A DNA stretch of 64,000 nucleotides, taken from Paenibacillus alba (GTDB taxonomy: Bacteria; Bacillota; Bacilli; Paenibacillales; NBRC-103111). Position 1 is the stretch's first letter, and the number at the start of each line of letters is the position of its first letter. This document shows positions 35,545 to 44,354 of the stretch, one piece after another. Position numbers and translations under genes: made by a program. Location of the stretch: the NCBI RefSeq assembly GCF_013204855.1, contig NZ_JABMKZ010000034.1:24897-88896 (forward strand), read 5' to 3'. Under the pieces are notes generated by a model. That model did not search any database, had not been told where the DNA came from, and saw only the letters and a program-made list of their open reading frames with translations.

Positions 35545-36981
35545 TTATTTCTGCTTGGACTGAGCCTGTTTCTGGGCATCATCCGCTTGTTTCGCTTGCA
35601 GTAATTGTTCTTGTCCTTTATCTTGAATCGTCTTAAGTGCCTCATCAGCTGATTTCTTCCCATCGATGACGGCTTGAATTTCTTGATTGGCAAGCGTGCT
35701 GAATGGTTGATAGAAGCCAACTGGAATTTTCTCGTAACCTTTATAGCTCTTGTCAGGATTAGGTTTCAGGAGATAAAATGGCTCAAGATTATGGCCGTTT
35801 CTCTCTTTGGAGTATGCGGTGCGAGTCATCAGGCTGTTAGAAGACTTGGACATGACTCTAGCAAATTCGTCGCTGTTGATATATTTAATGAATTCCCAAG
35901 CCGCACGTGTATTCGCCGATTGGGCATTGATACCGAATACATTGGATACGGAAACCGTGTTAGAAAAGTCCGGGTTTTGCGGATCAACGGGAACCGTGAC
36001 GATATCCCAATTGACAGGCTTCACATCTTTCAGACGGTCTTTAGCCTCTTGCAGAGTTTGCATCATATAGTTGCCGTCAATCGTCATTGCAACCTTGCCC
36101 ATAGCGAACAAATTTTCTTTGAGATAATCCTCGTACATGCGCGGCGCATTAGAATCGTTGTTTTGATTTTTGGGCATGTACAACGCACCGGATTTCAGAG
36201 CGTCGACGGTAAGCTGAAGAGCTTTCTTCCAGGCATCTGTCTGGATCGTCAGCTTCATTTGCTCAGGATTGATGTAATCCAGACCCAGCGTCGTGCCGAT
36301 GCTGCTCATATATTGATAGGCGACTCCTTCGCGCATGTAAGAAGTGGAAAATCCATAAATTCGCTGATCTCCCTGACCGTCGGTCGGGAATCGTTTGGCG
36401 AGATTAATGACATCTTCCCAGCTCATCTTATTTTTCGGAAGTTCTATGCCATACTGCTCGAAGAGATCCTTATTATAGAATAGAGCCTGGCTGTAGAAGT
36501 CTGGTGAAAGTCCATATAATTTGCCTTCTCCTTTGAGCTTAATCGTTTCCAGAGTAGCAGGAAGGATCTGCTCCACATCGAATTTATCCTGCTTAATGAC
36601 ATCGTCCAACGCATACAAGCGTCCTTTTTGTACGAACTTTTCAAGCTGGTCGGTGCCGTTAATAAGGACAATATCCGGTTTTTCTTCCTCAATGAGTTTC
36701 TCTAGCGCTTCTTGAGGATCTTGACCAGATCAATAAATGCCTTGATTCGAGATAACCTCTACGTCAATATTCGGATTTTTGGCCATGAAAAGATTACCGT
36801 ACTGTTGATAAAAGGAATTCTTGTCATAATACATCACTTTAATCGTTGCTTTCTCGTCTTTCCCCAGCTTCTTAAGCGATCCGGCTTCTCTTGAAGTACC
36901 ATCAGCCTCCACTGAAAAATTACACCCTGTCAGCGAAGCCGTTACCGCAATGGCAGCAAGTGTACACATCCAACGTTTCAT
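35545..36981 (-). pseudogene. Sugar-binding lipoprotein gene interrupted by one in-frame TGA
   Basis: The N-terminal part has a lipoprotein signal (LTGC, Cys20) and KATIKVMYYDKNSF. After codon 83 (SNQGIY) there is a TGA at 36730-36732, and the same frame continues with SGQDPQEALEKLIEEEKPDI for the rest of a normal family 1 binding protein (about 478 codons in all). A substitution, not a frameshift, has therefore split the gene. The downstream half has no signal or ribosome site of its own. Upstream lie GGAGGG before the ATG and a recognisable promoter. No permease genes adjoin it. It is either a recent pseudogene or a sequencing error; suppression is less likely. Confidence 0.85.
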
Positions 36982-37034
36982 TTGATTCCCTCCATAGTGT
37001 TTCTATTACCAAATATAGTAATAATTCTTTCACT

Positions 37035-37063
37035 ATCATACACATATCGGGATGATAATACAA
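37035..37063 (-). promoter_or_regulatory. Promoter of the interrupted binding-protein gene
   Basis: On the minus strand TTGTAT (37058-37063) and TATGAT (37035-37040) are 17 bp apart, about 50 bp upstream of the ATG. The rest of the 316 bp gap from 36982 to 37297 shows no ORF or other structure that I can support. Confidence 0.5.
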
Positions 37064-37297
37064 ATTATTCCATATTTAGTAGAGTGAAAGAGTGTTCTGT
37101 CGAATGCGGTCGAGTCATCTAGACACATTAACGGGCATTAACAATAGGATCAATCCTCCCAGGACCAACACTCTCTGAAAATGTGCATCAAATAATTGAC
37201 TAGCTGCCTTTGTCTGTAGTCCTTATGCGTCTGCATGTAAAGGTTCTCCAATCCGTATAGATGGGGGAATGGTACCGACTATTTTATGATAAGGGAA

Positions 37298-37325
37298 AAA
37301 AGGGCTGCCATTCGGCAGCCCTTTT
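37298..37325 (-). terminator. Rho-independent terminator
   Basis: AAAAGGGCTGCC-ATTC-GGCAGCCCTTTT is a perfect 12 bp stem placed just after the stop of the minus-strand gene; the A-run on its left gives a T-run on that strand. Confidence 0.88.
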
Positions 37326-37341
37326 AGCAGTCACTTTTCGT

Positions 37342-38925
37342 TCAACGGATGAATGTGACTGAAGAATCTCGGGCGGATTTAAGTAAAATCCCCTCGTCTG
37401 ATGTGAGTACGCGCGCGATCGGATCGGCCACTTTCAGCAGCAAATGACCTGAACCGTCCAACAGTACGACGCCGTAGTCATCGTTTTCGCCAAACCGGCA
37501 TACAAGCCGATCGTTCAACACTTGCACACTGGCGACCGGTGTTGTCCATACGAGCGGGTCATCGCCGTTCGGATCAGCCTGATACAGCTCGAATCGATTC
37601 GTGTCCTTCTTGGTTGAATAAAATACGTTGCCATCGATACTGTCAAACCATGACACAGCATGGTCGGACAGTTTCATTTCACGAGTCCCGTCTAGCGCGG
37701 ACGAATATAACGCATTGTCCTCATCTTTTACATAGTATAACTTGTTATCGATAACCCGGAACCAGCTGACGTTCGAGTTGACGATTTTATCACTTTTATT
37801 TGTTTTTAGGTTGATTTTGTAAATCTTATTTGCGTCTGAGTTACTGCTTGAAGCAAGAACGTACACATCATCTCCGATGACGGAGAGTAAAGAAGAAGCG
37901 TCACGTGAGACTCCTACCGAGGTGCCGCTGTAAGTAACAGCGTACATCAGATGCGGGTCGCCTATACGCTTGGGGTTTGTCTCTTCCTGAGCCGATTGCG
38001 CCAAATATAAGTTGCCTCCTTCGAACGCTGAAGCACCCAGAGTGACGATTAATGTTCCGAACTGCGTATCCCGGAAATCGAGATACCCTTGATGCACCAC
38101 CTCCGCTTTCCCGTCATCAGCGATTTTCACGAACTCGTCGTGACCCATAATACCTCCGCCAAGGTGATAGGTAATCCACAGCGATTTATCACGGATTTGA
38201 AAGGATAATTGCTTTTGCAGCCCTTCTGAGGTTTTGATGTTATAGGAATAAATCTCTTTCTTGTTGGAGGGTTGCTGTACGGGAGCCCGATATACATGGT
38301 TCGTTGTGTCCGTCGACTCGACGTAATAATAATTTTCCTTGAACAGCGCGACATCGTTCTCGCCGGCATAAGCAGGGAGGCCAACCGTTTGCACCTGTGG
38401 GTTATGAGACGTAATGCTAAGGCCTTTGGTATCGTCCCACTGGTAATCCCATCCGAACTCGTTGTGCGCAAATCCCCATGTTAATGGAAAATACGTCACA
38501 TCCCGGAAGCTTAGCAACGGGTATTCTTCTTTGGAATTGTCGATCTTCTTCCCGTTGATCGTGACGACCGATGCGGGAACCTCCGCGGCGTAGGCGGCAG
38601 CGTTGCGACTCTCGGACTTGTATGGCATATACGAGGAGGTCACACGGCTCTCCTTAATATTCAAGCCTTCGCTCGTCGACCAATTCGCTTCCAAACCGAG
38701 CAGTCTAGTATCGTACCACGTCATCGGAAAATAGGTAATATCGTGATAAACCAATAAAGGGTATTTGCGGTACTGATTTTCCACCGTGTGACCGTTAAGG
38801 TTCACCGCAAAATCCGGCAGCGTTACCCTCACGCTCACATCTGCGGCTCGACTATGTCCCGCAGGCGCCAACAAGCTCATGCCTAGTGAAAAAACGACCG
38901 TATATCCAGCCCATTTTTTACTCAT
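37342..38925 (-). CDS. Secreted protein with copper-amine-oxidase-N-like repeats and a DUF5050-like propeller
   Basis: After a signal peptide (cleavage near HSRAA) two similar modules of about 70 residues follow, each with a NG-x-x-x-x-N-x-x-x-x-YPLL pattern (NGHTVENQYRKYPLLVYHDI and NGKKIDNSKEEYPLLSFRDV) and a TYFPMTW/TYFPLTW core. These resemble the copper amine oxidase N-terminal domain common in Paenibacillus. The C-terminal half contains repeated blades with W-F-x-x-x-D-x-x-x-Y-Y or F-Y motifs, as in DUF5050. The role is probably binding or structural at the cell surface. ATG 38925 starts the signal peptide and has GGAGAGGAG upstream; ATG 38967 is a longer alternative. Confidence 0.75.
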   Translation of the reverse strand: MSKKWAGYTVVFSLGMSLLAPAGHSRAADVSVRVTLPDFAVNLNGHTVENQYRKYPLLVYHDITYFPMTWYDTRLLGLEANWSTSEGLNIKESRVTSSYMPYKSESRNAAAYAAEVPASVVTINGKKIDNSKEEYPLLSFRDVTYFPLTWGFAHNEFGWDYQWDDTKGLSITSHNPQVQTVGLPAYAGENDVALFKENYYYVESTDTTNHVYRAPVQQPSNKKEIYSYNIKTSEGLQKQLSFQIRDKSLWITYHLGGGIMGHDEFVKIADDGKAEVVHQGYLDFRDTQFGTLIVTLGASAFEGGNLYLAQSAQEETNPKRIGDPHLMYAVTYSGTSVGVSRDASSLLSVIGDDVYVLASSSNSDANKIYKINLKTNKSDKIVNSNVSWFRVIDNKLYYVKDEDNALYSSALDGTREMKLSDHAVSWFDSIDGNVFYSTKKDTNRFELYQADPNGDDPLVWTTPVASVQVLNDRLVCRFGENDDYGVVLLDGSGHLLLKVADPIARVLTSDEGILLKSARDSSVTFIR

Positions 38926-39108
38926 CGTCGTGTCATCTCCTCTCCGTTGATTTATACGCCGGAACATGGTAAAAAGTTACAGCTTACTTTTGCTAGATCG
39001 TGATTTGAGACTATCATGGATCTAATGCCTTTTTTCAAGTAAGATTGTGGTAAAATATTGCTGATAACATCGATCAGATAGCCTAAAGAAATACTTGGGA
39101 GTGAGGCA

Positions 39109-39693
39109 ATGGAATTTGAAATCCACATTACGTTCAATGATTTAAAGCTTAACGAAAAGGATGCTTTTATAGCTATTTGTCAATCGGAACGATTGAAACC
39201 TGTTATGATCGTCTTGGATCATGGAAATTACATCAATCAACCAATGATTACAGGAGTTATCCAAAGTGCAGATTTTGATGAAGCTAATAAAGAAATTGAA
39301 AAGTTTGCAGATAAGTTTCAAAATAATGGATTTACAGTCGTCAGAAAAAAAGTAGAGATTTCTCCAAAGGAAGAAAAGTATTTTCACCAACCCATCATCA
39401 AGAGTTCTAAACCGTATTTTGAATGGCATGGGAAAGTACAGGTTGATGATGTTGCTATGTTAAAAAATTTATGTGAGGGTCATGGCGGACATATTTCAAG
39501 AAACTCTTTAAATGTGAATGGGAAAGTGAGATTTATAACCGTCAGAGAATATGAAAGTGCGCAACAGTTTTACGATCGAGTAGAAAAGATACATACCATT
39601 TTGAACGTAAATAAGATAGAGCTATTGAAAGAACAATATGAATTATGTATCTATGACAGTAGGGAAGAATTGGACAGCGGGTGGATTTCATAA
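39109..39693 (+). CDS. Unrecognised protein paired with an AbiEii-type nucleotidyltransferase
   Basis: The 194-residue protein has no signal or membrane segment. The two halves look like diverged copies of one alpha/beta unit: MEFEIHITFN at the start and PYFEWHGKVQ near residue 102, each followed by a helix with a Cys (AIC, NLC) and a later helix (EANKEIEKFADKF, SAQQFYDRVEKIH) before a final strand (VVRKKVEI, KIELLKEQYELCI). The middle carries LDHGNYINQPMITG. I recall similar proteins next to nucleotidyltransferases, but no function. It is 21 bases before the nucleotidyltransferase gene, so the pair is one unit. Confidence 0.75.
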   Translation: MEFEIHITFNDLKLNEKDAFIAICQSERLKPVMIVLDHGNYINQPMITGVIQSADFDEANKEIEKFADKFQNNGFTVVRKKVEISPKEEKYFHQPIIKSSKPYFEWHGKVQVDDVAMLKNLCEGHGGHISRNSLNVNGKVRFITVREYESAQQFYDRVEKIHTILNVNKIELLKEQYELCIYDSREELDSGWIS

Positions 39694-39714
39694 TTTTATT
39701 GACGGGGGACACAC

Positions 39715-40605
39715 ATGAGTGGAATGAATAAGGTTAAAGATTTGAATGATGAGGTAAGAGAGCTCGTTGTATTAGAAGCGCTTTTGAGAAGAGTATCTCT
39801 TGTGAACATGCCATTTGTATTAAAAGGCAGCGTGCTAACGAGACAATTTATGGACAACCGAGAACTTCGGTCCGTGGAAGATATAGACTTTTTATATGCG
39901 GGAAAGATCAAAGACGTTGAACAGGCGCGTGAAACATTTACAAATTGGATGATTCAAGTGACCGAACTGGACCTAAACGACGGAATACTATTTAGAAGTT
40001 TTCGAGACAATGCATTTTGGCGATATATCGACTATGCAATGGCAGATGATTTTCCGACGGTAAATACGGATATTGCCTATTATTTCGAAGGTGAGCAGGG
40101 GGAAGCGCGTCAGTATCACGAGTTTTGTCTGGATGTGTCCTTTAATTTAGAGCTGGAAATAGAACCCGTTTCACTGAAATATCAACCTGTATTTGCTGAT
40201 AGCTTCCTTGTTCCGCTCACCGTGCCGCTTTCGATCCAGGTTGCTTGGAAACTGCATCAAACGATTGTGAGACCTAGGTTCAAAGATCTTTATGATTTAA
40301 TATATTTATTATCACATCCAACTTACGACCAGCATGCGCTTAAGGAAACCTTACAGGCTCTCGTAAACGAATGCAATATAGATCGAGCTATTACAAACGC
40401 GGATATAAAAAAGATACTAGTCGACGATTTGTATGATCTCTATCCTTTATTATCCCAAGATTATGATTTGAAAAAGTATGCTGGCAGCATGAATCTTGAC
40501 ATATATTTTATGCAACTTGCGACTGATTTACGTAAAAAAATGGATTCATCCGGGTTAAATGAATATGCATTTGAAAATTTACCAACGCCAACACAAAATG
40601 CTTAA
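39715..40605 (+). CDS. AbiEii/AbiGii-type nucleotidyltransferase
   Basis: The 296-residue protein has the motifs of the family: FVLKGSVLTRQFMDNRELRS followed by VEDIDFLYAG, where the D-x-D binds metal and nucleotide, and near residue 190 KLHQTIVRPRFKDLYDLIYL, the usual lysine/arginine and KD-x-x-D block. Proteins of this type act as toxins of AbiE-like systems or as standalone transferases that modify RNA. The usual AbiEi antitoxin is missing. The upstream partner of unknown family takes its place. The ATG has GGGGG about eight bases upstream, and a terminator follows. Confidence 0.82.
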   Translation: MSGMNKVKDLNDEVRELVVLEALLRRVSLVNMPFVLKGSVLTRQFMDNRELRSVEDIDFLYAGKIKDVEQARETFTNWMIQVTELDLNDGILFRSFRDNAFWRYIDYAMADDFPTVNTDIAYYFEGEQGEARQYHEFCLDVSFNLELEIEPVSLKYQPVFADSFLVPLTVPLSIQVAWKLHQTIVRPRFKDLYDLIYLLSHPTYDQHALKETLQALVNECNIDRAITNADIKKILVDDLYDLYPLLSQDYDLKKYAGSMNLDIYFMQLATDLRKKMDSSGLNEYAFENLPTPTQNA

Positions 40606-40613
40606 CTAATCTG

Positions 40614-40648
40614 AACCTTGAGTGGCATAGTGCCGTTCAAGGTTTTTT
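40614..40648 (+). terminator. Rho-independent terminator
   Basis: AACCTTGA pairs with TCAAGGTT, with an inner GGCA/TGCC stem, followed by a run of six T beginning within the right arm. Confidence 0.85.
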
Positions 40649-40698
40649 CTAACAGAAGACCAAACAAGATTGGATTGATAGGCTCATCCTGAAAGCTT

Positions 40699-41697
40699 TT
40701 ATCTCATAGAAGTAACGGAGTGTCCTTCAACAACGTGATGAGCGATCAGAGTTTCGCTTGGGATGTCTTGATTGTTAATCTTATTAATCAATAAATCTGC
40801 CAGCCTTGTGCCTATTTCATTCACATTATAATCAACTGTTGTTATTGCCGGATTAATGTACTTCAGCACATCGATGTTATCAAAACCCATGAGGCCGATT
40901 TGCTCAGGAACTTTGATTTTACGATCATTCAACCATTTCAGCACTTCAAGGGCATATACGTCACTAGAACATAAAATTGCACATGTAGAGTCCGTTGTAT
41001 CCATCAAGGTTTCTAATTCGGCTAAATAGTTTTTCTGGGCGATAATGTCAAACCGCATATCACGGGTTGCTTCGCAAGCTTCAATAAAACCATTATAACG
41101 TTGTTCGGGAACATGAATATTTTCTTTTCCTTTCCTCATCAGAGGAGGACTTATGTAGATTAGACGGCGGTATCCTTGTTGGATTAGAAAGGAGACAGAG
41201 TCCTGGATGGCTTGCTTATCATCGATCCAGATGTAGGGAAAAGGGCCGTTAAGGCGATTTCCGAATGTCACAATAGGCGTTCGAGAGCGAAGCAGGAGAG
41301 ATTCGAACTTTTTGTTGAAATTTGCCGGGAGCAGCGCGATGCCATCAACTCTACGGTCTAATAAATTATTGATATACTCCAATTCGAGCTCTTTATCGCG
41401 ATGAGATAAGACCAGATATACGATATAGCCCCGTTTGCGGGCTTCAGCTTCGAAAGCATGAAAGAGTTGGGAGAAAATGCGATTATGAATATCGAAAAGT
41501 ACGATGCCCAAGGTTTTCGTATGGCCTTTAACGAGGCTTTGTGCCAAAAAATGAGGGCGATAGCCGAGTTCCTCAGCAACGCGTAGTATCTTCTCGCGCG
41601 TTTCCGGATGAATACCCGGGCGATTGTTTAAAGCTCTATCCACCGTTCCCCGTGTAACGCCACAGAGTTCCGCGATTTGCTTGCTGGTTATATTCAT
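40699..41697 (-). CDS. LacI family transcriptional repressor
   Basis: The N-terminal helix-turn-helix and hinge are clear (SKQIAELCGVTRGTVDRALN, then LGYRPHFLAQSLVKG), followed by a periplasmic-binding-like sensor domain with LPANFNKKFESLLL, ILCSSDVYALEVLKWLN and IGLMGFDNID. The length of 332 residues is normal. AGGAGG lies upstream of the ATG. It is divergent from the importer and GH116 operon, and three copies of one palindromic motif lie in between, so it very probably represses that operon and perhaps itself in the absence of the sugar. Confidence 0.94.
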   Translation of the reverse strand: MNITSKQIAELCGVTRGTVDRALNNRPGIHPETREKILRVAEELGYRPHFLAQSLVKGHTKTLGIVLFDIHNRIFSQLFHAFEAEARKRGYIVYLVLSHRDKELELEYINNLLDRRVDGIALLPANFNKKFESLLLRSRTPIVTFGNRLNGPFPYIWIDDKQAIQDSVSFLIQQGYRRLIYISPPLMRKGKENIHVPEQRYNGFIEACEATRDMRFDIIAQKNYLAELETLMDTTDSTCAILCSSDVYALEVLKWLNDRKIKVPEQIGLMGFDNIDVLKYINPAITTVDYNVNEIGTRLADLLINKINNQDIPSETLIAHHVVEGHSVTSMR

Positions 41698-41736
41698 AAG
41701 AGTTGTGGCCTCCTGACCAAGGAATCATTTGGTCTA

Positions 41737-41785
41737 ATCCTAGCGTAACTGAAGGGCAAGGTCAATACTTCGTGCTCGTGAACGT
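41737..41785 (-). promoter_or_regulatory. lacI-type gene promoter with operator O1
   Basis: On the minus strand TTGACC (41760-41765) and TAGGAT (41737-41742) are 17 bp apart. Just upstream of the -35, at 41771-41784, the minus strand reads CGTTCACGAGCACG, which matches the two operators further right with one change in the core. Confidence 0.65.
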
Positions 41786-41833
41786 TATAGAAAATGGGAT
41801 GTAGGAAAGCTAAATAATATTTTAAATAAAGCG

Positions 41834-41862
41834 TTTACAAATTTGAAGCCATTTGATAAGAT
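41834..41862 (+). promoter_or_regulatory. Sigma-A promoter of the importer/GH116 operon
   Basis: TTTACA (41834-41839) and TAAGAT (41857-41862) are 17 bp apart. The predicted start point near 41869 falls within operator O2. The leader to the first gene is then about 240 bases and contains operator O3 but no ORF that I can support. Confidence 0.65.
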
Positions 41863-41866
41863 GGAC

Positions 41867-41882
41867 TCGTTCACGTGCACGA
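41867..41882. promoter_or_regulatory. LacI-type operator O2
   Basis: TCGTTCACGTGCACGA is a near-perfect palindrome centred on CACGTG at the predicted transcription start. LacI-family sites are usually such 14-18 bp palindromes with a central CG. Confidence 0.75.
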
Positions 41883-41986
41883 TCAATGTTGTGGAGCTCC
41901 AATAATACCACAGTGATGTAAGAATAGTGTCTGGGGGACGCCTCTGACCACTAAATGGTTTTCCACGCTATTTTTTTTATTAAGTT

Positions 41987-42002
41987 CCGTTCACGTGCAC
42001 GA
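41987..42002. promoter_or_regulatory. LacI-type operator O3
   Basis: CCGTTCACGTGCACGA repeats 15 of 16 bases of O2, centred 120 bp downstream in the leader. O1 lies 97 bp upstream of O2. This spacing allows looping between sites. Confidence 0.7.
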
Positions 42003-42107
42003 ACCTACAAGCGACCATGAACAACAGCGAAGACAGACATCTGGCCACACCGGAAGAGACTATTTTCGGGAGTGTGGAATCACAATCTGTTAAGGATGGT
42101 GTTGACA

Positions 42108-43370
42108 ATGAGAAAGGTCTGGGTCTTTCTAATCATTTTTTCACTTGGATGGTCGTTAGTCGCATGCAGCTCAGAGGCGGGGTCCTCCAAGTCTAACCAA
42201 GCGGAGCTTACCTTAGTTTGGAGCAAGAATGAAGCATCCGATGAGCAGTTAACTACGATTTTGGCAGAGTTTAATAAGCTTAACCCGGATATTAAAGTAA
42301 AGCGAGTTGAAGTGGTCAACACTAGTTGGGCCGATTATTTCAATAAAATTCAAACGATGATCGCTGGCGGGAATTCGCCTGATGTGATTCGGGTCGCCAT
42401 CGAAGGTATTCAGATGTTTGCTAAGCAAGATCTGCTTCTCCCGCTAGATTCCTATATGAAAGCTGATCCAGCGGCCATGGACAATTATAATGATCTGCAT
42501 CCTAAGCTCCAGTCGCCATTTGTCATCGACAATAAAACGTACGGTTTTGTATGGGACTGGAATAACGTTGTGATGCATTTCAATACCGATCTCCTCAAAC
42601 AAGCTGGATTGTCCACGCCAAATAAGAACTGGACGAAGGATGATTTCCTCCAGTATGCGCAGAAGTTAACTACGGAGAAGGACGGCAAAAAGACGTTTGG
42701 CTTTGCCATTCCGAACTACTACTTTGGGGCGTCAGCATGGTTGTTTAATAATAACGCAAGTATACTTAACGACGATATGACCACAAGTAAACTGGATGAT
42801 CCTAATGCCATCGAGATGATGCAATTTTTTCAAGATTTAATCTATAAGTACAAAGTCGCACCAATTCCAAGTCCCAAAGATGATGCAACACAGATGTTGA
42901 TGAATGGTCAGGTAGCCATGATGTCGGCTGGGAAATGGCCGTTTGGCACGTATGAAAAAAATAAATTTACGAACATAGACGTGCAGTTTTTACCAACGTT
43001 CAAGACCAATAAAGTTATTTTTGGTTCAGGTGCATTCCCGGTACTGAAATCGACCAAATATCCGGAAGCGGCCTACAAGCTTTCAGCCTTTCTTGGCGGT
43101 GTGTACTCGCAAAAGACAACACTTTCGAATACATCCATCCCAACGCGTATCTCTGTCATGAATGAAGTATTGCCTAAGACACCGGCCCAGAATTGGAAGG
43201 TATATGCGGAGAGTGCCGAGATAGCCAAAGCCGTTGAAGCCCCAATGCAATATGGTGAAATTCAAGGTGTATTCGATCGACACGTGTCGGAGATTCTCTC
43301 TAACCAATCCGATGCGGCGACGGCAATGAAGAAGGCCAAACAAGAAATCGATGCCATCCTGAAAAAATGA
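42108..43370 (+). CDS. Sugar ABC transporter solute-binding lipoprotein
   Basis: This lipoprotein of the family 1 type has lipidation at Cys20 (SLVAC). It contains ELTLVWSKNEASDEQLTTIL, AGGNSPDVIRVAIEG, MMSAGKWPFGTYEKN and a C-terminal helix with the AATAMKKAKQEIDAIL motif usual in these proteins. ATG 42108 is taken as the start because it opens the signal peptide and has AAGGA eleven bases before it; ATG 42096 and 42072 lie in the same frame. It leads the LacI-controlled operon. The likely ligand is a beta-linked glucoside, inferred only from the GH116 gene downstream. Confidence 0.92.
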   Translation: MRKVWVFLIIFSLGWSLVACSSEAGSSKSNQAELTLVWSKNEASDEQLTTILAEFNKLNPDIKVKRVEVVNTSWADYFNKIQTMIAGGNSPDVIRVAIEGIQMFAKQDLLLPLDSYMKADPAAMDNYNDLHPKLQSPFVIDNKTYGFVWDWNNVVMHFNTDLLKQAGLSTPNKNWTKDDFLQYAQKLTTEKDGKKTFGFAIPNYYFGASAWLFNNNASILNDDMTTSKLDDPNAIEMMQFFQDLIYKYKVAPIPSPKDDATQMLMNGQVAMMSAGKWPFGTYEKNKFTNIDVQFLPTFKTNKVIFGSGAFPVLKSTKYPEAAYKLSAFLGGVYSQKTTLSNTSIPTRISVMNEVLPKTPAQNWKVYAESAEIAKAVEAPMQYGEIQGVFDRHVSEILSNQSDAATAMKKAKQEIDAILKK

Positions 43371-43439
43371 CGCTGAATCAGTGTGCCAAGGGCGATCATA
43401 GTGATCGCCCGGCACCCCTATTCATAGGAGGGAGCAAGC

Positions 43440-44333
43440 ATGTTAGTGAACCGTACGCGGTCCAACATGATTATTGGGTTGTTATTTTTGGCCCCAGCGT
43501 TACTGTTTTTCATTCTTTTTATTGGCGAACCAGTCGTCGCAACGCTCTATCTTAGTTTTACGAAATACAATGTTCTAACACCTTCTCAATGGACCGGTCT
43601 CGCCAATGTGAAGCATCTCTTCAACGATAGTCGGCTGTGGTTGACCTATGGAAACACACTCAAATATATCGCTATTTTAACGCCGATGCACGCGATTCTC
43701 GGACTGCTAATTGCGCTTGCAGTGAACAGAAATATTTCTAAAGGGTGGAAATATATGTACCGGACGATCTTTTATTTTCCGGTACTCGCGACATCAGCAG
43801 CGGTAGCCGTCGCATGGCAATTCATCTTTAACACGGATTTCGGTATTTTGAATTACTTTCTTGGCAAGTTCGGTATCGATCCCATTCCTTGGATGCAATC
43901 TCCCAATTGGGTTTACTTGGCTGTCGCTATTTATAGTTTCTGGAAATTTATCGGCAATGCTTTCCTGTATTATTTGATTGGGCTGCAAAGCATTCCGGAA
44001 TCGCTCTATGAAGCGGCCGAAATCGACGGCGCCAGCAGCATTCAACGATTTTTCGCCATCACTTTACCGATGTTATCACCGACTATTTTCTTTGTTCTTG
44101 TTACCACGCTTATTGGTGCGATGCAAATTTTTGATGAACCGTATCTTATTACCTCTGGAGGGCCTGGAGATGCATCCCGATCGGTGAATATGTATATCTA
44201 TGAGGTTGCGTTCCAGCATCATGATATGGGATATGCCTCCATGTTATCGCTCAGTTTGTTCCTTCTCATACTGTGCGTAACGATTATTCAATTCTCGTTC
44301 AGTCACAAATGGGTGAATTATGATCGCGACTAA
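43440..44333 (+). CDS. Sugar ABC transporter permease (MalF/UgpA type)
   Basis: The 297-residue membrane protein has six predicted helices and the EAA loop YEAAEIDGASSIQRFFAITL near residue 190. AGGAGGGAG lies nine bases upstream of the ATG. It follows the binding-protein gene by 69 bases that contain only a short hairpin (GGGCGATCA/TGATCGCCC), which may lower expression of the permeases relative to the binding protein. Confidence 0.95.
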   Translation: MLVNRTRSNMIIGLLFLAPALLFFILFIGEPVVATLYLSFTKYNVLTPSQWTGLANVKHLFNDSRLWLTYGNTLKYIAILTPMHAILGLLIALAVNRNISKGWKYMYRTIFYFPVLATSAAVAVAWQFIFNTDFGILNYFLGKFGIDPIPWMQSPNWVYLAVAIYSFWKFIGNAFLYYLIGLQSIPESLYEAAEIDGASSIQRFFAITLPMLSPTIFFVLVTTLIGAMQIFDEPYLITSGGPGDASRSVNMYIYEVAFQHHDMGYASMLSLSLFLLILCVTIIQFSFSHKWVNYDRD

Positions 44334-44354
44334 GAGAGAGAGGAGTTGATGATT

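Noticed and set aside
36730..36732. TGA as a selenocysteine codon
   Set aside because: Sugar-binding lipoproteins have no selenocysteine forms that I know of, the residue lies in an ordinary segment, and no SECIS-like hairpin is seen just after the codon.
38127..38471. 114-codon minus-strand ORF
   Set aside because: It overlaps the well-supported secreted protein gene on the same strand in another frame, with no ribosome site of its own.
41895..41910. GGAGCTCC palindrome in the operon leader as a fourth operator
   Set aside because: It shares no bases with the LacI-type motif beyond chance and is only eight bases long.
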